DNA of 64,000 nt from Sphingobacteriales bacterium (lineage in GTDB: Bacteria > Bacteroidota > Bacteroidia > Sphingobacteriales > Sphingobacteriaceae), in the NCBI GenBank assembly GCA_014763615.1, contig JACXVB010000012.1, positions 1 to 64,000 of the forward strand. Reading direction: 5' to 3'. The position numbers and the translations under genes were made by a program. This document shows, in pieces, positions 27,067 to 35,436 of this stretch. Every line of letters begins with the position of its first letter. The first letter of the stretch is position 1. The notes beneath the pieces are model-generated. The model did no database searches. It worked only from the letters and a program-made list of their open reading frames with translations, and was not told the origin of the DNA.

Positions 27067-28530
27067 CTAAGTAAATTTTATTAAAACTGGCCAAATACCT
27101 AATACCAAAATAAAGGTAGCTATTAGTAAAATGAGTGCTATTCCAATTTTGCTTTTTTGCTTTTCCTCCAATTCTACAGCAGATTTTTTCAAAAATAAAT
27201 TTAGCGGAATCTTGAGATAATAGAACAAAGAAATTACAGTGGTTAAAGCTGCAACAATCAACAAAATACTGATCCATAAACTTGTTGACGCTGCTTGAAT
27301 CAATGAAGAAAAGATTAAAAATTTCGCGATAAAACCCGCTGTTGGCGGTAATCCGGTTAAAGCGACCATAAAAATCACCAAGCTTACGCTGATAAATGGA
27401 ATTTGCTTTCCCAATCCTTTATAATCTGAGATTTGTACTGCTCCAAATTGCAATTCGAGTTGATTTATGGCTAAAAACGAACCGATGTTCATCAAAACAT
27501 AAATCAACAAATAAAAGCTTAAAGCGGTTAAAATTTGATCTTGAGGCAAAACAAATAACATCAACATAAAACCTGTGTGCCCAATAGCCGAATAAGCCAT
27601 CATACGTTTTGGGTTTTCTTGGAAGATGGCAATAGTGTTTCCTAAAATCATAGATGCTGATGCGGTAATCAAAATGATTTGAGAAAATAGGTCCCCACTT
27701 AAACTTTGTAAAAGCGGAGTGATGCAAAACAGCAGGCCAAAAACGGCAATCTTTGGTGCTGTAGAGATAAACGCAGTAACCGAAGTTGGCGCTTCCTGAT
27801 AAACATCTGGTGTCCAGAAATGAAAAGGCACAAAAGATAGTTTAAATCCTACACCAACCATCAACAAAATAATAGCTAAAGCAGTTCCATTGGTACCAAG
27901 ATGGCTAAAACCGTCTGATAAAGCGGTTCCGTACAAATCAATAGATCCCGTAAATCCATAAATCAAACTGATTCCATAAAGCATGATAGCGGAAGCCACG
28001 GCGCCAAATAGCACATACTTCATCCCAGCTTCGGCTTGCTTATTTTGGTAAGCGCTGTAGTTTACCATCAGATAAGAAGCTAAGGAAATCATCTCGATAG
28101 ATAGATAAAGCATCAATAAATTAGCAGAAGAAATCAGCAAGAACATTCCTAAAACAGCAGCTAAAAAAATGCTAATGAAATCATTGATTCCTTTCGGATT
28201 TTCGGCTAATCGATGATCTTGATAAAAGAAAATTAAGCTTAAAGCCGATGCAACAAGCACCAATAATTTAAATTGAATTCCAGCTTTACTCAGGCTAAAC
28301 ATTCCATTAAAAAGCAATTGGCTTTCGCCGAAATGCGTTATCTGAATAATGAGGAAAGCGGTAGTTACGAGCAAAGTTAGCAAAGCAACAGTTAACACTA
28401 AAACTCTTGACTTTTTAATGAAAAGATCCAACAAAATCACCAAAAGAAAACCCAAAGACAAAGTCCATTCTGGTTTCAATAGAGAAACAGAATGAAGAAT
28501 ATCGGTTGTACTTTGTTGGATGTTTTGCAT
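27067..28530 (-). CDS. nuoN: NADH-quinone oxidoreductase subunit N
   Basis: A 487-residue antiporter-like proton-pumping subunit of respiratory complex I, with about 14 helices. The conserved core is recognisable: SIEMISLASYLMVN (about residues 144-157, with the key Glu), LFGAVASAIMLYG, KLSFVPFHFWTPDVYQEAPT (about 230-249) and KRMMAYSAIGHTGFM. It is last of the nuoH-N run and is separated from nuoM by 87 bases that hold a repeat hairpin, whereas nuoI to nuoM overlap tightly. Confidence 0.95.
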   Translation of the reverse strand: MQNIQQSTTDILHSVSLLKPEWTLSLGFLLVILLDLFIKKSRVLVLTVALLTLLVTTAFLIIQITHFGESQLLFNGMFSLSKAGIQFKLLVLVASALSLIFFYQDHRLAENPKGINDFISIFLAAVLGMFLLISSANLLMLYLSIEMISLASYLMVNYSAYQNKQAEAGMKYVLFGAVASAIMLYGISLIYGFTGSIDLYGTALSDGFSHLGTNGTALAIILLMVGVGFKLSFVPFHFWTPDVYQEAPTSVTAFISTAPKIAVFGLLFCITPLLQSLSGDLFSQIILITASASMILGNTIAIFQENPKRMMAYSAIGHTGFMLMLFVLPQDQILTALSFYLLIYVLMNIGSFLAINQLELQFGAVQISDYKGLGKQIPFISVSLVIFMVALTGLPPTAGFIAKFLIFSSLIQAASTSLWISILLIVAALTTVISLFYYLKIPLNLFLKKSAVELEEKQKSKIGIALILLIATFILVLGIWPVLIKFT

Positions 28531-28559
28531 TTATTTTTGTCTCATTTTATTGTCCGTCT

Positions 28560-28600
28560 GAGCGGAGTTGAAGACCATTAAGTAGGTTTCAACTCCGCTC
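28560..28600. repeat. inverted repeat between nuoM and nuoN
   Basis: A perfect 13-bp inverted repeat (GAGCGGAGTTGAA and TTCAACTCCGCTC) with a 15-nt loop. The right arm belongs to the TTCGACTCCGCTCAG family of intergenic repeats. It has no T-run, so it looks more like an inserted repeat pair or mRNA-processing hairpin than a terminator. Confidence 0.75.
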
Positions 28601-28617
28601 AACCTGACACTTTCATT

Positions 28618-30213
28618 TTATTTAAACAACATTAAAAATTGATTCACAGATGACGCCAAGGCATCAAACACTAAAAATGGCATAATTCCTAGAATCAAAG
28701 TCAGCAAAGCCAAAGGAGTTAAAGCTATCCATTCTCTAGTACTAATATCATTTAATTGTGCTTTCCAATCTTCTAATTTCAATCTCAAATTACCAAAGAA
28801 CATGCGTTGTAAAGTCCATAAGAAATAACCTGCACCTAAAAGAATTCCTACTGCAGCCACCATGGCCATCCATCTTGGCAAGAGGCCGTTCAAACTTTGA
28901 GAGCTAAAAGCACCAATCAGAGAAAAAGCTTCGGCAATAAAAGCAGAGAATCCAGGCAAACCTAAAGAAGCGAAAAAGGCAATCATCACAAATCCGGTAA
29001 AATGTGGCATTTGGTATGCCAATCCTCTAAAGTTATAGATATCTCTATCATGAACTCGGGTATAAATCACGCCCACAATAAAGAATAACATCGCCGAAAG
29101 GAAACCATGAGAAATCAATTGCATCATGGCACCGTTAATCCCTTCGGAAGTTAAAGAAGCTAAACCCAGTAACACAAAACCCATGTGCGAAACGGAGGAA
29201 TAAGCAATTAATCGTTTTAAATCGGTTTGTGCTAAAGCAATCATGGCTCCGTAAATAATTGAAATTACGCCTAATAATCCCATCCACCACGATAATGAAG
29301 ATGCAACATCAGGGAAGATGCCATAAGCAATGCGAATAATTCCGTAAGCGCCTACTTTTAAGAGTATCCCCGCAAGGATAATAGAGATTGGTGTTGGCGC
29401 TTCTACGTGAGCATCTGGCAGCCAAGTATGAAAAGGGAAAACAGGAACCTTAATGGCAAAGGCAATAAAAACAATGATAAAGCCTATCGCCCTAGCAGAA
29501 AAACCAAAAATTTGTAGGTGCGCTGCTGAAGAAAAAATTGAACCTACCGAGTAGTTAGCAGGATTCATGGCGTAAACCAAGTTAAAAGTATGATTTCCGG
29601 TTTGCGGATCGGTGACAGAAAGGTATAAACCAGCAATCACTAATAACATAAAAATAGAACCGAATAGCGTATACAGAAAGAATTTGATAGCCGCATATTC
29701 TCTGCGAACGCCTCCCCACATCCCAATTAAGAAATATAAGGGCAATAACATCAACTCATAAAAAATGTAGAAAAGGAATAAATCTAAGGAGCAAAAAACA
29801 CCAATAATTGCCGTATCTAACAATAAAAACAAGGCGAAATATCCTTTTAAATTGGCTTTAATTTCCCAAGAAGCGAGTGCTGCAATTAACATCACTAAAG
29901 CCGAAAGCCAAATTAATCCGATAGAAAAACCATCAACACCCAATAAATAATCAACTTGTAGCAAGCCAAAATCGCCCACTTCAAGTCTAATCCAACTGAA
30001 TTTTTCTACCCATTGATATTGTGCTAATTCATTTACACCTGCATAGCCACTGCCCGTTTTAAAATGAAAATACAACCAAGTGGCAATGATTAACTGAATT
30101 GCAGAAACTGCTACCGCGAGGTATTTGTAAGAATAGTTCCAGGTTTTAGGCAATACCAATATCAGGATTCCGAAAACCAAAGGAAGAAATATCAAAACTG
30201 ATAAAATGCCCAT
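28618..30213 (-). CDS. nuoM: NADH-quinone oxidoreductase subunit M
   Basis: A 531-residue proton-pumping membrane subunit of complex I. Markers are YIFYELMLLPLYFLIGMWGG (about residues 147-166, key Glu), KVPVFPFHTWLPDAHVEAPT (about 252-271) and LKRLIAYSSVSHMGFVLLG. The ATG at 30213 overlaps the nuoL stop (TGATG). A TTG one codon upstream is less likely. Confidence 0.95.
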   Translation of the reverse strand: MGILSVLIFLPLVFGILILVLPKTWNYSYKYLAVAVSAIQLIIATWLYFHFKTGSGYAGVNELAQYQWVEKFSWIRLEVGDFGLLQVDYLLGVDGFSIGLIWLSALVMLIAALASWEIKANLKGYFALFLLLDTAIIGVFCSLDLFLFYIFYELMLLPLYFLIGMWGGVRREYAAIKFFLYTLFGSIFMLLVIAGLYLSVTDPQTGNHTFNLVYAMNPANYSVGSIFSSAAHLQIFGFSARAIGFIIVFIAFAIKVPVFPFHTWLPDAHVEAPTPISIILAGILLKVGAYGIIRIAYGIFPDVASSLSWWMGLLGVISIIYGAMIALAQTDLKRLIAYSSVSHMGFVLLGLASLTSEGINGAMMQLISHGFLSAMLFFIVGVIYTRVHDRDIYNFRGLAYQMPHFTGFVMIAFFASLGLPGFSAFIAEAFSLIGAFSSQSLNGLLPRWMAMVAAVGILLGAGYFLWTLQRMFFGNLRLKLEDWKAQLNDISTREWIALTPLALLTLILGIMPFLVFDALASSVNQFLMLFK

Positions 30214-32252
30214 CAAACAATAATTTTAAATAGCATAAAAGACAAAAACAAAAGCAGCATCCAAATAAAGTAATGCTGTAATTTCCCACTCTGCATCCCT
30301 CGCAACCAAATCCCGATTCTTTTAACCAACGCTGCGGCACCGTTTACTAATCCATCAATCGCATGCTTGTCTAACCAATCGGATATTTTGGAAAGCCAAA
30401 TTACCAAATCGGTTAAAAAATGGATAAATCCATCAATGATATTATGGTCAAACCAGTTGAATACGCTAGCTTTGAATAATACGATTTTCATGAGAAATAC
30501 ATCGTAAAAATCATTGAAATACCACTGATTTAAAGACAGTTGATAAAACCAAGTATGCTCCAAATTGAAAATGATTTTTTTGTTGGCATAAGCCTGATAG
30601 GTTAAAAATATCAAAGCTAAACTGAGCACGTTAATATAAAGCGGAACCAAAATGTGATAAAATCCTTCACTGTGAACTTGTTGAATAAAGCCTTGATAAA
30701 TCCAAGCGCTATCCAAACTAAACGGATTGTAGGCGAAGAAAAATCCGAAGCAAAAAACTCCTAAAACAACCACAGGAACTCTCATCCAAGAAGAAGGTTC
30801 ATGAATTTTCAAATCTGATTTTGAAAGTAATTGCGGCAATCTAAATTCGCCAAAGAAAACTTTAAAAACTACTCTGAAAATATAAAAAGTGGTGAGCCAA
30901 GAAGTGATAGAGATGAATAGAGGAAAAATCCAATAAACACCACCTTTGAGATCGGCCCATTCAAAAATGCTCACCAGAATGGCATCTTTGGATAAATAAC
31001 CTGAGGTAAAAGGTAGTCCCGAAAGTGCCATTGCTGCCAGCAAAAAAACCAACGCGGTAATGGGCAATTGCTTTCTCAAACCACCCATATTATTCAAATC
31101 TTGCTCATCAAAATCTAATTGATGTTTTTCTTTGAGATGATGCAACTCATGAATAACGATTCCAGCTGCCAAAAACAATAAACACTTAAAAAAAGCATGG
31201 GTAACCAGATGAAATATCGCAGCAGCTTGATCTTGAACGCCCACAGCCACAACCATAAATCCTAATTGAGAAATGGTAGAAAATGCCAACACTTTTTTGA
31301 TGTCTTTTTGCGTAAGTGCGATAGTTGCCGCCATAAAAGCAGTGAACAAACCGATGCAAACCATCGTAGTTAACACCACTTCATTAAATAAAGGTGCTAT
31401 CCTCAACAATAGAAAAACTCCAGCAGCTACCATCGTAGCTGCATGGATGAGGGAAGAAACCGCTGTTGGACCTTCCATCGCATCAGGCAACCAAGTATGA
31501 AGTGGAAATTGAGCAGATTTTGCCATAGCACCGGCAAAAAAACAAAAACCTGTTATGGTAAGCCAATAACTTGGTAAGGTGTTAAAAGGCGTTACCCAAA
31601 TTCCATTTTTCACAAAGGAAGAGCTGATTAAATTCTCAGAACCGAAAAGGGCAGAGAGGTCTAAAGTATGAAACTGAGTCAGCATCACCATCAAACCAAT
31701 TAGAAATCCAACATCGCCAATCCTATTCATGATGAAAGCTTTCTTGTTTGCCTGAACGGCTTTTTCTTTACTAAACCAAAAACCAATGAGTAGATAAGAA
31801 GAAAAACCTACTAACTCCCAAAAAGCATAAAGTAAGAACAGGTTATCGGCAATCACCACAGATAACATGGCGAAGCAAAACAGGCTTAAATAAGCGAAAT
31901 AACGGTATTTTAAACCGTCTTTGCGCATGTATTCTACCGAATAAATATGTACCAGCAAAGCGATAAAACTAATCAGCAGCAGCATGATGACACTTAAATC
32001 GTTCAGTAAAATACCAACATCAATTTTTACATTTCCTAACTCAATCCAATGAAAAGCGAAATGCAAGGTTTGCTTTTTCCAGATGCCTAAAAATAAAATC
32101 AATGAAGAAATAAAGGAAATTCCGATGCTTAAGATCCCTAAAGCACCTGCAATTTTTTTAAAAATCAGCGAAAGAATAAAAGATAAAAAAGGAGCTGTAA
32201 TGGCAAGGAGCGCCAAACAAAAAAGCTGATATGGAGTAAAAAGTTGTACCAT
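30213..32252 (-). CDS. nuoL: NADH-quinone oxidoreductase subunit L
   Basis: A 679-residue distal proton-pumping subunit of complex I. Markers are LYAFWELVGFSSYLLIGFW (about residues 145-163), KSAQFPLHTWLPDAMEGPT (about 246-264), and KDIKKVLAFSTISQLGFM. The C-terminal part holds the long lateral helix region that braces NuoM and NuoN. Its ATG overlaps the nuoK stop codon by one base. Confidence 0.95.
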   Translation of the reverse strand: MVQLFTPYQLFCLALLAITAPFLSFILSLIFKKIAGALGILSIGISFISSLILFLGIWKKQTLHFAFHWIELGNVKIDVGILLNDLSVIMLLLISFIALLVHIYSVEYMRKDGLKYRYFAYLSLFCFAMLSVVIADNLFLLYAFWELVGFSSYLLIGFWFSKEKAVQANKKAFIMNRIGDVGFLIGLMVMLTQFHTLDLSALFGSENLISSSFVKNGIWVTPFNTLPSYWLTITGFCFFAGAMAKSAQFPLHTWLPDAMEGPTAVSSLIHAATMVAAGVFLLLRIAPLFNEVVLTTMVCIGLFTAFMAATIALTQKDIKKVLAFSTISQLGFMVVAVGVQDQAAAIFHLVTHAFFKCLLFLAAGIVIHELHHLKEKHQLDFDEQDLNNMGGLRKQLPITALVFLLAAMALSGLPFTSGYLSKDAILVSIFEWADLKGGVYWIFPLFISITSWLTTFYIFRVVFKVFFGEFRLPQLLSKSDLKIHEPSSWMRVPVVVLGVFCFGFFFAYNPFSLDSAWIYQGFIQQVHSEGFYHILVPLYINVLSLALIFLTYQAYANKKIIFNLEHTWFYQLSLNQWYFNDFYDVFLMKIVLFKASVFNWFDHNIIDGFIHFLTDLVIWLSKISDWLDKHAIDGLVNGAAALVKRIGIWLRGMQSGKLQHYFIWMLLLFLSFMLFKIIV

Positions 32253-32557
32253 TATCCTCTTAACGTATCGCTTTGATTAGGGTCGATAGATTTTACTCGT
32301 TTATACAAATTCATGATGATGACCAATGCCACCGCCACAGCCGCAGCAGCCAAAACGATGATGAACAAAGCGAACATTTGCCCAGTATTATCCACTTTAT
32401 CAAATCTTGAAAAAGCGACCAAATTTAGAATAGAGGCATTAATCATCAACTCGATACCCATTAAAATTTGGATGGCATTTTTACGAGTAATCACCGCAAA
32501 CAAGCCTAAGCAAAATAATATCGCACTGATAAAAAGAAAATGTTGTAATGGAATCAT
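32252..32557 (-). CDS. nuoK: NADH-quinone oxidoreductase subunit K
   Basis: A 101-residue, three-helix proton-channel subunit of complex I. Family markers are GLFAVITRKNAIQILMGIEL (about residues 18-37, with the essential Glu) and MINASILNLVAFSR. Overlaps nuoJ by 4 bases and nuoL by 1, as expected of a coupled operon. Confidence 0.95.
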   Translation of the reverse strand: MIPLQHFLFISAILFCLGLFAVITRKNAIQILMGIELMINASILNLVAFSRFDKVDNTGQMFALFIIVLAAAAVAVALVIIMNLYKRVKSIDPNQSDTLRG

Positions 32558-33105
32558 GATGCTTTAGGCTCCTTTCTGGCAATATGTGCTGCACCAATCA
32601 AAACCATCATCAATAAAATAGAAACTATCTCTAAGGGTAACAAATATTTACTCATCAGGTTGATTCCGATGTTTCTAATCGTGTTATCTGAAACGGAAAT
32701 CACATTTCCATTCGCCACCGAGGCTTTAATCCAGTTCAGGTTTTCAAAGTCAATCTGAAAGAAAATGAAACCTAAAACCGCTAGAAACAAAACCGAAATT
32801 AAAGCTCCTGGCAAACGGTGAGCAGACAATAAACCTGAAGGAATTTTTTCCATCCCTTCCAAAGATTCTTTAGACGAAAGCAAAAATGCGAATAGCAATA
32901 ACACCAAAACACCTCCCACATAAATCACAATTTGAGTTAAAGCCACAAAATCCGCCAAAGCGAAAACATATAATCCAGCCACAGCAAACAAAGTCACAAA
33001 TAACATAAAAACCGATCGCACCAAATGCTGACTCAACACCACAAAAGCAGCGCTTCCAATAGTGATGGCGGTTAAAATGTAAAATATGACTTGCGCTAAA
33101 TTCAT
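32554..33105 (-). CDS. nuoJ: NADH-quinone oxidoreductase subunit J
   Basis: A 183-residue complex I membrane subunit with about five helices. The conserved helix 3 segment is LTQIVIYVGGVLVLLLFAFLL (about residues 56-76), whose pi-bulge region moves during turnover. Overlaps nuoI and nuoK by 4 bases each. Confidence 0.94.
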   Translation of the reverse strand: MNLAQVIFYILTAITIGSAAFVVLSQHLVRSVFMLFVTLFAVAGLYVFALADFVALTQIVIYVGGVLVLLLFAFLLSSKESLEGMEKIPSGLLSAHRLPGALISVLFLAVLGFIFFQIDFENLNWIKASVANGNVISVSDNTIRNIGINLMSKYLLPLEIVSILLMMVLIGAAHIARKEPKAS

Positions 33106-33692
33106 TTCTTATCGGCCTCCATTTTCTTCAAAGCCGCCAATTTCGCTGCTTGTCTTTCGGCTTGTTGCTTTTCCAATTCCAAACGCTTTTCTTCTGCTTC
33201 AGCCTCCGTCATGGTGGCAAATTTGTAATTCAAATCCGAGATATGCGTCACACTTTTATCGTACTCTGGCGTCATCGTAATGCACTCTGTTGGGCACACT
33301 GTAGTACACAAACCGCAATACATACACTTCGCCATATCGATATCAAACTTTGGTGCATACAAACGCTTCACCGAACCATCAGAGGTTTTCCCGATGGCAT
33401 CCGTAGCTTTAATACTTTCAATATCAATACAATTTACTGGACAAATTTTGGCGCACAAATCACAAACGATGCAATCATCCATCTCCACAAAAAGCTGATA
33501 ACGTCCCACCTCAGGCACTGGCAACTGCTGATGTGGATATTGAACCGTTGCTATACCACTTTGCTGCTCAAAATAATCGGCTTCTTTTATTCCTTTCACT
33601 TTTTTAGACTGACGAGCAGCACCAAAATGTTGGAGCGTTAAGCTCAAACCTTTCCAAGCTGTTTTCAATCCGTTAAAAGCTTCTTTAATCAT
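33102..33692 (-). CDS. nuoI: NADH-quinone oxidoreductase subunit I
   Basis: A 196-residue iron-sulfur subunit linking the peripheral and membrane arms. Two complete [4Fe-4S] motifs are present: CIVCDLCAKICP (about residues 74-85) and CMYCGLCTTVCP (about 122-133). The C-terminal 30 residues are a charged Glu/Lys/Ala-rich helix, longer than in many homologues. It is separated from nuoH by 212 bases of repeat-bearing DNA, unlike the overlapping genes downstream. Confidence 0.95.
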   Translation of the reverse strand: MIKEAFNGLKTAWKGLSLTLQHFGAARQSKKVKGIKEADYFEQQSGIATVQYPHQQLPVPEVGRYQLFVEMDDCIVCDLCAKICPVNCIDIESIKATDAIGKTSDGSVKRLYAPKFDIDMAKCMYCGLCTTVCPTECITMTPEYDKSVTHISDLNYKFATMTEAEAEEKRLELEKQQAERQAAKLAALKKMEADKK

Positions 33693-33904
33693 TTATTATT
33701 TTTTTTGGGGTTTAACAGGCTTTCCCCGCCCGTTCCGTACGGGCGGGCGCTATATCTTTTTTGCCTATTCTTCGACTCCGCTCAGAATGACAAAAAAGCC
33801 TGCCGACCGCAGGCAGGGATGCCGCTGCAATCCCTAACCCACCCTTCAAACGTATTAAATCAATTACTCCATTTACAAATCCTGACCAAAAACCACCCAA
33901 CAAA
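33693..33904. repeat. repeat-bearing gap between nuoH and nuoI
   Basis: Holds three palindromic elements. A GC-rich inverted repeat CCCGCCCGT/ACGGGCGGG with a 5-nt loop lies at 33725-33747. A TTCGACTCCGCTCAG repeat lies at 33771-33792. The hairpin GCCTGC/GCAGGC lies at 33798-33814. The GC content stands out against the AT-rich surroundings. No credible gene is present. Confidence 0.8.
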
Positions 33905-34978
33905 CTAACCAACTATCAAAAGTCTCCACAATCCCGAAATTACTAAACAAGCAAAAGCAATTGGCGTCAAAACCTTCCAACACAAAGTCATCAACTGATC
34001 CACGCGTAAACGTGGTAAAGTCCACCTAATCCACATTTGTGCTGCCACCACCAGTAAACATTTGCTCATCAGCCAAAATATCCCCCAAAAAACGCCTGTG
34101 GTATCATCTGCCAAATGCAAACTTCCAATATTTGGTAAAGGCGTATTCCATCCACCTAAAAATAAAGTGACACCCAACATCGCCACCAAAAACATCATGG
34201 CATACTCGGCCAAAAAGATGAAAGCGAAACGCAAACCTGTATATTCTGTGTGGAAACCACCAATCAATTCAGATTCAGCCTCAGGTAAATCAAACGGAGC
34301 CCGATTACATTCTGCCAACGAAGCGATGAAATAAATCACATAAGCCACCAATAAATGTGGTGCTTGAAATACATTCCAAGCTAAAAATCCACCAATTTTA
34401 TTGACGTTATAAACTCCAAAAAAACGGATTTGTTCGGTAGCTAAAACGCCTTGATTATAATTGATGACTTGCAAATCCAACGATTGCGAAATCATCACTG
34501 CAGAGATAATGGCAAAACCAATCGGAATTTCATAAGAAACCATTTGCGCTACCGAGCGAACCGCCCCCAATAAACTGTATTTGTTATTAGAGCCCCAACC
34601 CGCCATTAAAATGCCTAAAGCTTCGATAGAGATGATAGCAAAAACATAAAAAACGCCTAAATTCATGTGAGCTGGCACCAAACCCGGAGCCCAAGGTAAA
34701 GCCACAAAACCCAAATATACCGCAACAAAAATGATAACAGGCGCAAGAGTAAAAAGCACTTTATCGGCTAAAGCTGGAACGATGTATTCCTTTTGGATGA
34801 GTTTGAGGATATCAGCTGCCGTTTGCAACCAACCAAATTTCCCCGTTTCCATTGGCCCCAAACGGTCTTGAATAAAAGCCGAAATCTTTCGCTCGGCGTA
34901 AACGCTCACCAATGAAAAAACGGCAATAAAGCCGAAAATAGAGATGGCAACCAGAAAATAGATCAGGTAAAAATTCAA
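33905..34978 (-). CDS. nuoH: NADH-quinone oxidoreductase subunit H
   Basis: A 357-residue complex I membrane subunit forming the quinone-entry chamber, with about eight helices. Markers are YAERKISAFIQDRLGP (about residues 27-42), SYEIPIGFAIISAVMISQS and CNRAPFDLPEAESELIGGFH (about 231-250). The start is TTG at 34978: an in-frame stop lies two codons upstream and no ATG is available without losing helix 1. It is the first nuo gene here: nuoA-G do not precede it, and the upstream 458 bases hold repeats and no gene. Confidence 0.94.
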   Translation of the reverse strand: MNFYLIYFLVAISIFGFIAVFSLVSVYAERKISAFIQDRLGPMETGKFGWLQTAADILKLIQKEYIVPALADKVLFTLAPVIIFVAVYLGFVALPWAPGLVPAHMNLGVFYVFAIISIEALGILMAGWGSNNKYSLLGAVRSVAQMVSYEIPIGFAIISAVMISQSLDLQVINYNQGVLATEQIRFFGVYNVNKIGGFLAWNVFQAPHLLVAYVIYFIASLAECNRAPFDLPEAESELIGGFHTEYTGLRFAFIFLAEYAMMFLVAMLGVTLFLGGWNTPLPNIGSLHLADDTTGVFWGIFWLMSKCLLVVAAQMWIRWTLPRLRVDQLMTLCWKVLTPIAFACLVISGLWRLLIVG

Positions 34979-35000
34979 TCTTTAAATTTTTTTTATGCTT

Positions 35001-35008
35001 CAAATCTA
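35001..35008 (-). promoter_or_regulatory. putative -7 promoter element of nuoH-N
   Basis: TAGATTTG on the minus strand fits TAnnTTTG and lies 22 bases before the nuoH start codon. No good -33 TTG is seen. It supports nuoH being first in its transcript. Confidence 0.45.
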
Positions 35009-35076
35009 AAGAATTTAGGTGGGGATTAGAGAATGTATAGTGAATTGGTAGAGGTTTTGTTTTACTTGCATGTATT

Positions 35077-35113
35077 TGTCATGCTGTCCGCCAACTGACG
35101 GATTCAGCATCTT
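35077..35113. repeat. palindromic intergenic repeat
   Basis: ATGCTG and CAGCAT arms flank an inner TCCG...CGGA pair. The outer sequence TGTCATGCTG recurs at 35262. Confidence 0.7.
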
Positions 35114-35134
35114 ATTGTTGTAATGTCCCAACTG

Positions 35135-35165
35135 TCCTTAGTCTTAAGCGTAGCGTGACTAAGGA
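35135..35165. repeat. palindromic intergenic repeat
   Basis: Nine-bp perfect arms TCCTTAGTC and GACTAAGGA with a 13-nt spacer containing GCGTAGCG. Confidence 0.65.
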
Positions 35166-35261
35166 TTAAAGAATGGATCAGAGTCTTCAGACTCGTTAAG
35201 AAAAACTAAATGAAACCCAACTATGAGACCTCTCTTTCCATCAAAATGACGCTAAAGTCTT

Positions 35262-35317
35262 TGTCATGCTGAACTTGTTTCAGCATCTTTTAAGAGATTC
35301 CGAACTCAATTCGGAAT
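35262..35317. repeat. two adjacent palindromic repeats
   Basis: ATGCTGAA/TTCAGCAT (8 bp, 5-nt loop) is followed within 10 bases by ATTCCGAA/TTCGGAAT (8 bp, 5-nt loop). I take them as one composite intergenic element. Confidence 0.7.
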
Positions 35318-35436
35318 GAAAACTTGACTAGAGGAATAATCTTTATCGTGATGTTGAGCGAAAATGAAATTTAAAACCATTTGGATTTTTAAAGTCTATC
35401 TGTATATTTAGATAATAATTATTCAATAAAGAAAAT

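Larger units (their letters stand above)
34979..35436. other. 458-base intergenic region rich in palindromic repeats
   Basis: Separates nuoH from the divergent oxygenase gene. It carries at least four inverted repeats. TGTCATGCTG...CAGCATCTT lies at 35077-35113. TCCTTAGTC/GACTAAGGA lies at 35135-35165. ATGCTGAA/TTCAGCAT is at 35266-35286. ATTCCGAA/TTCGGAAT is at 35297-35317. A short GAGTCT/AGACTC lies at 35181-35194. These look like relatives of palindromic repeats widespread in Bacteroidota intergenic DNA. No gene is seen. Confidence 0.75.

Noticed and set aside
33150-33641. 163-codon open frame on the plus strand
   Set aside because: Lies antisense inside nuoI, whose two [4Fe-4S] motifs make the minus strand certain; the plus-strand translation has no recognisable features.
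33712-33912. 66-codon minus-strand open frame between nuoH and nuoI
   Set aside because: It runs straight through palindromic repeats and its translation (for example CHSERSRRIG) is the well-known product of reading the TTCGACTCCGCTCAG repeat.
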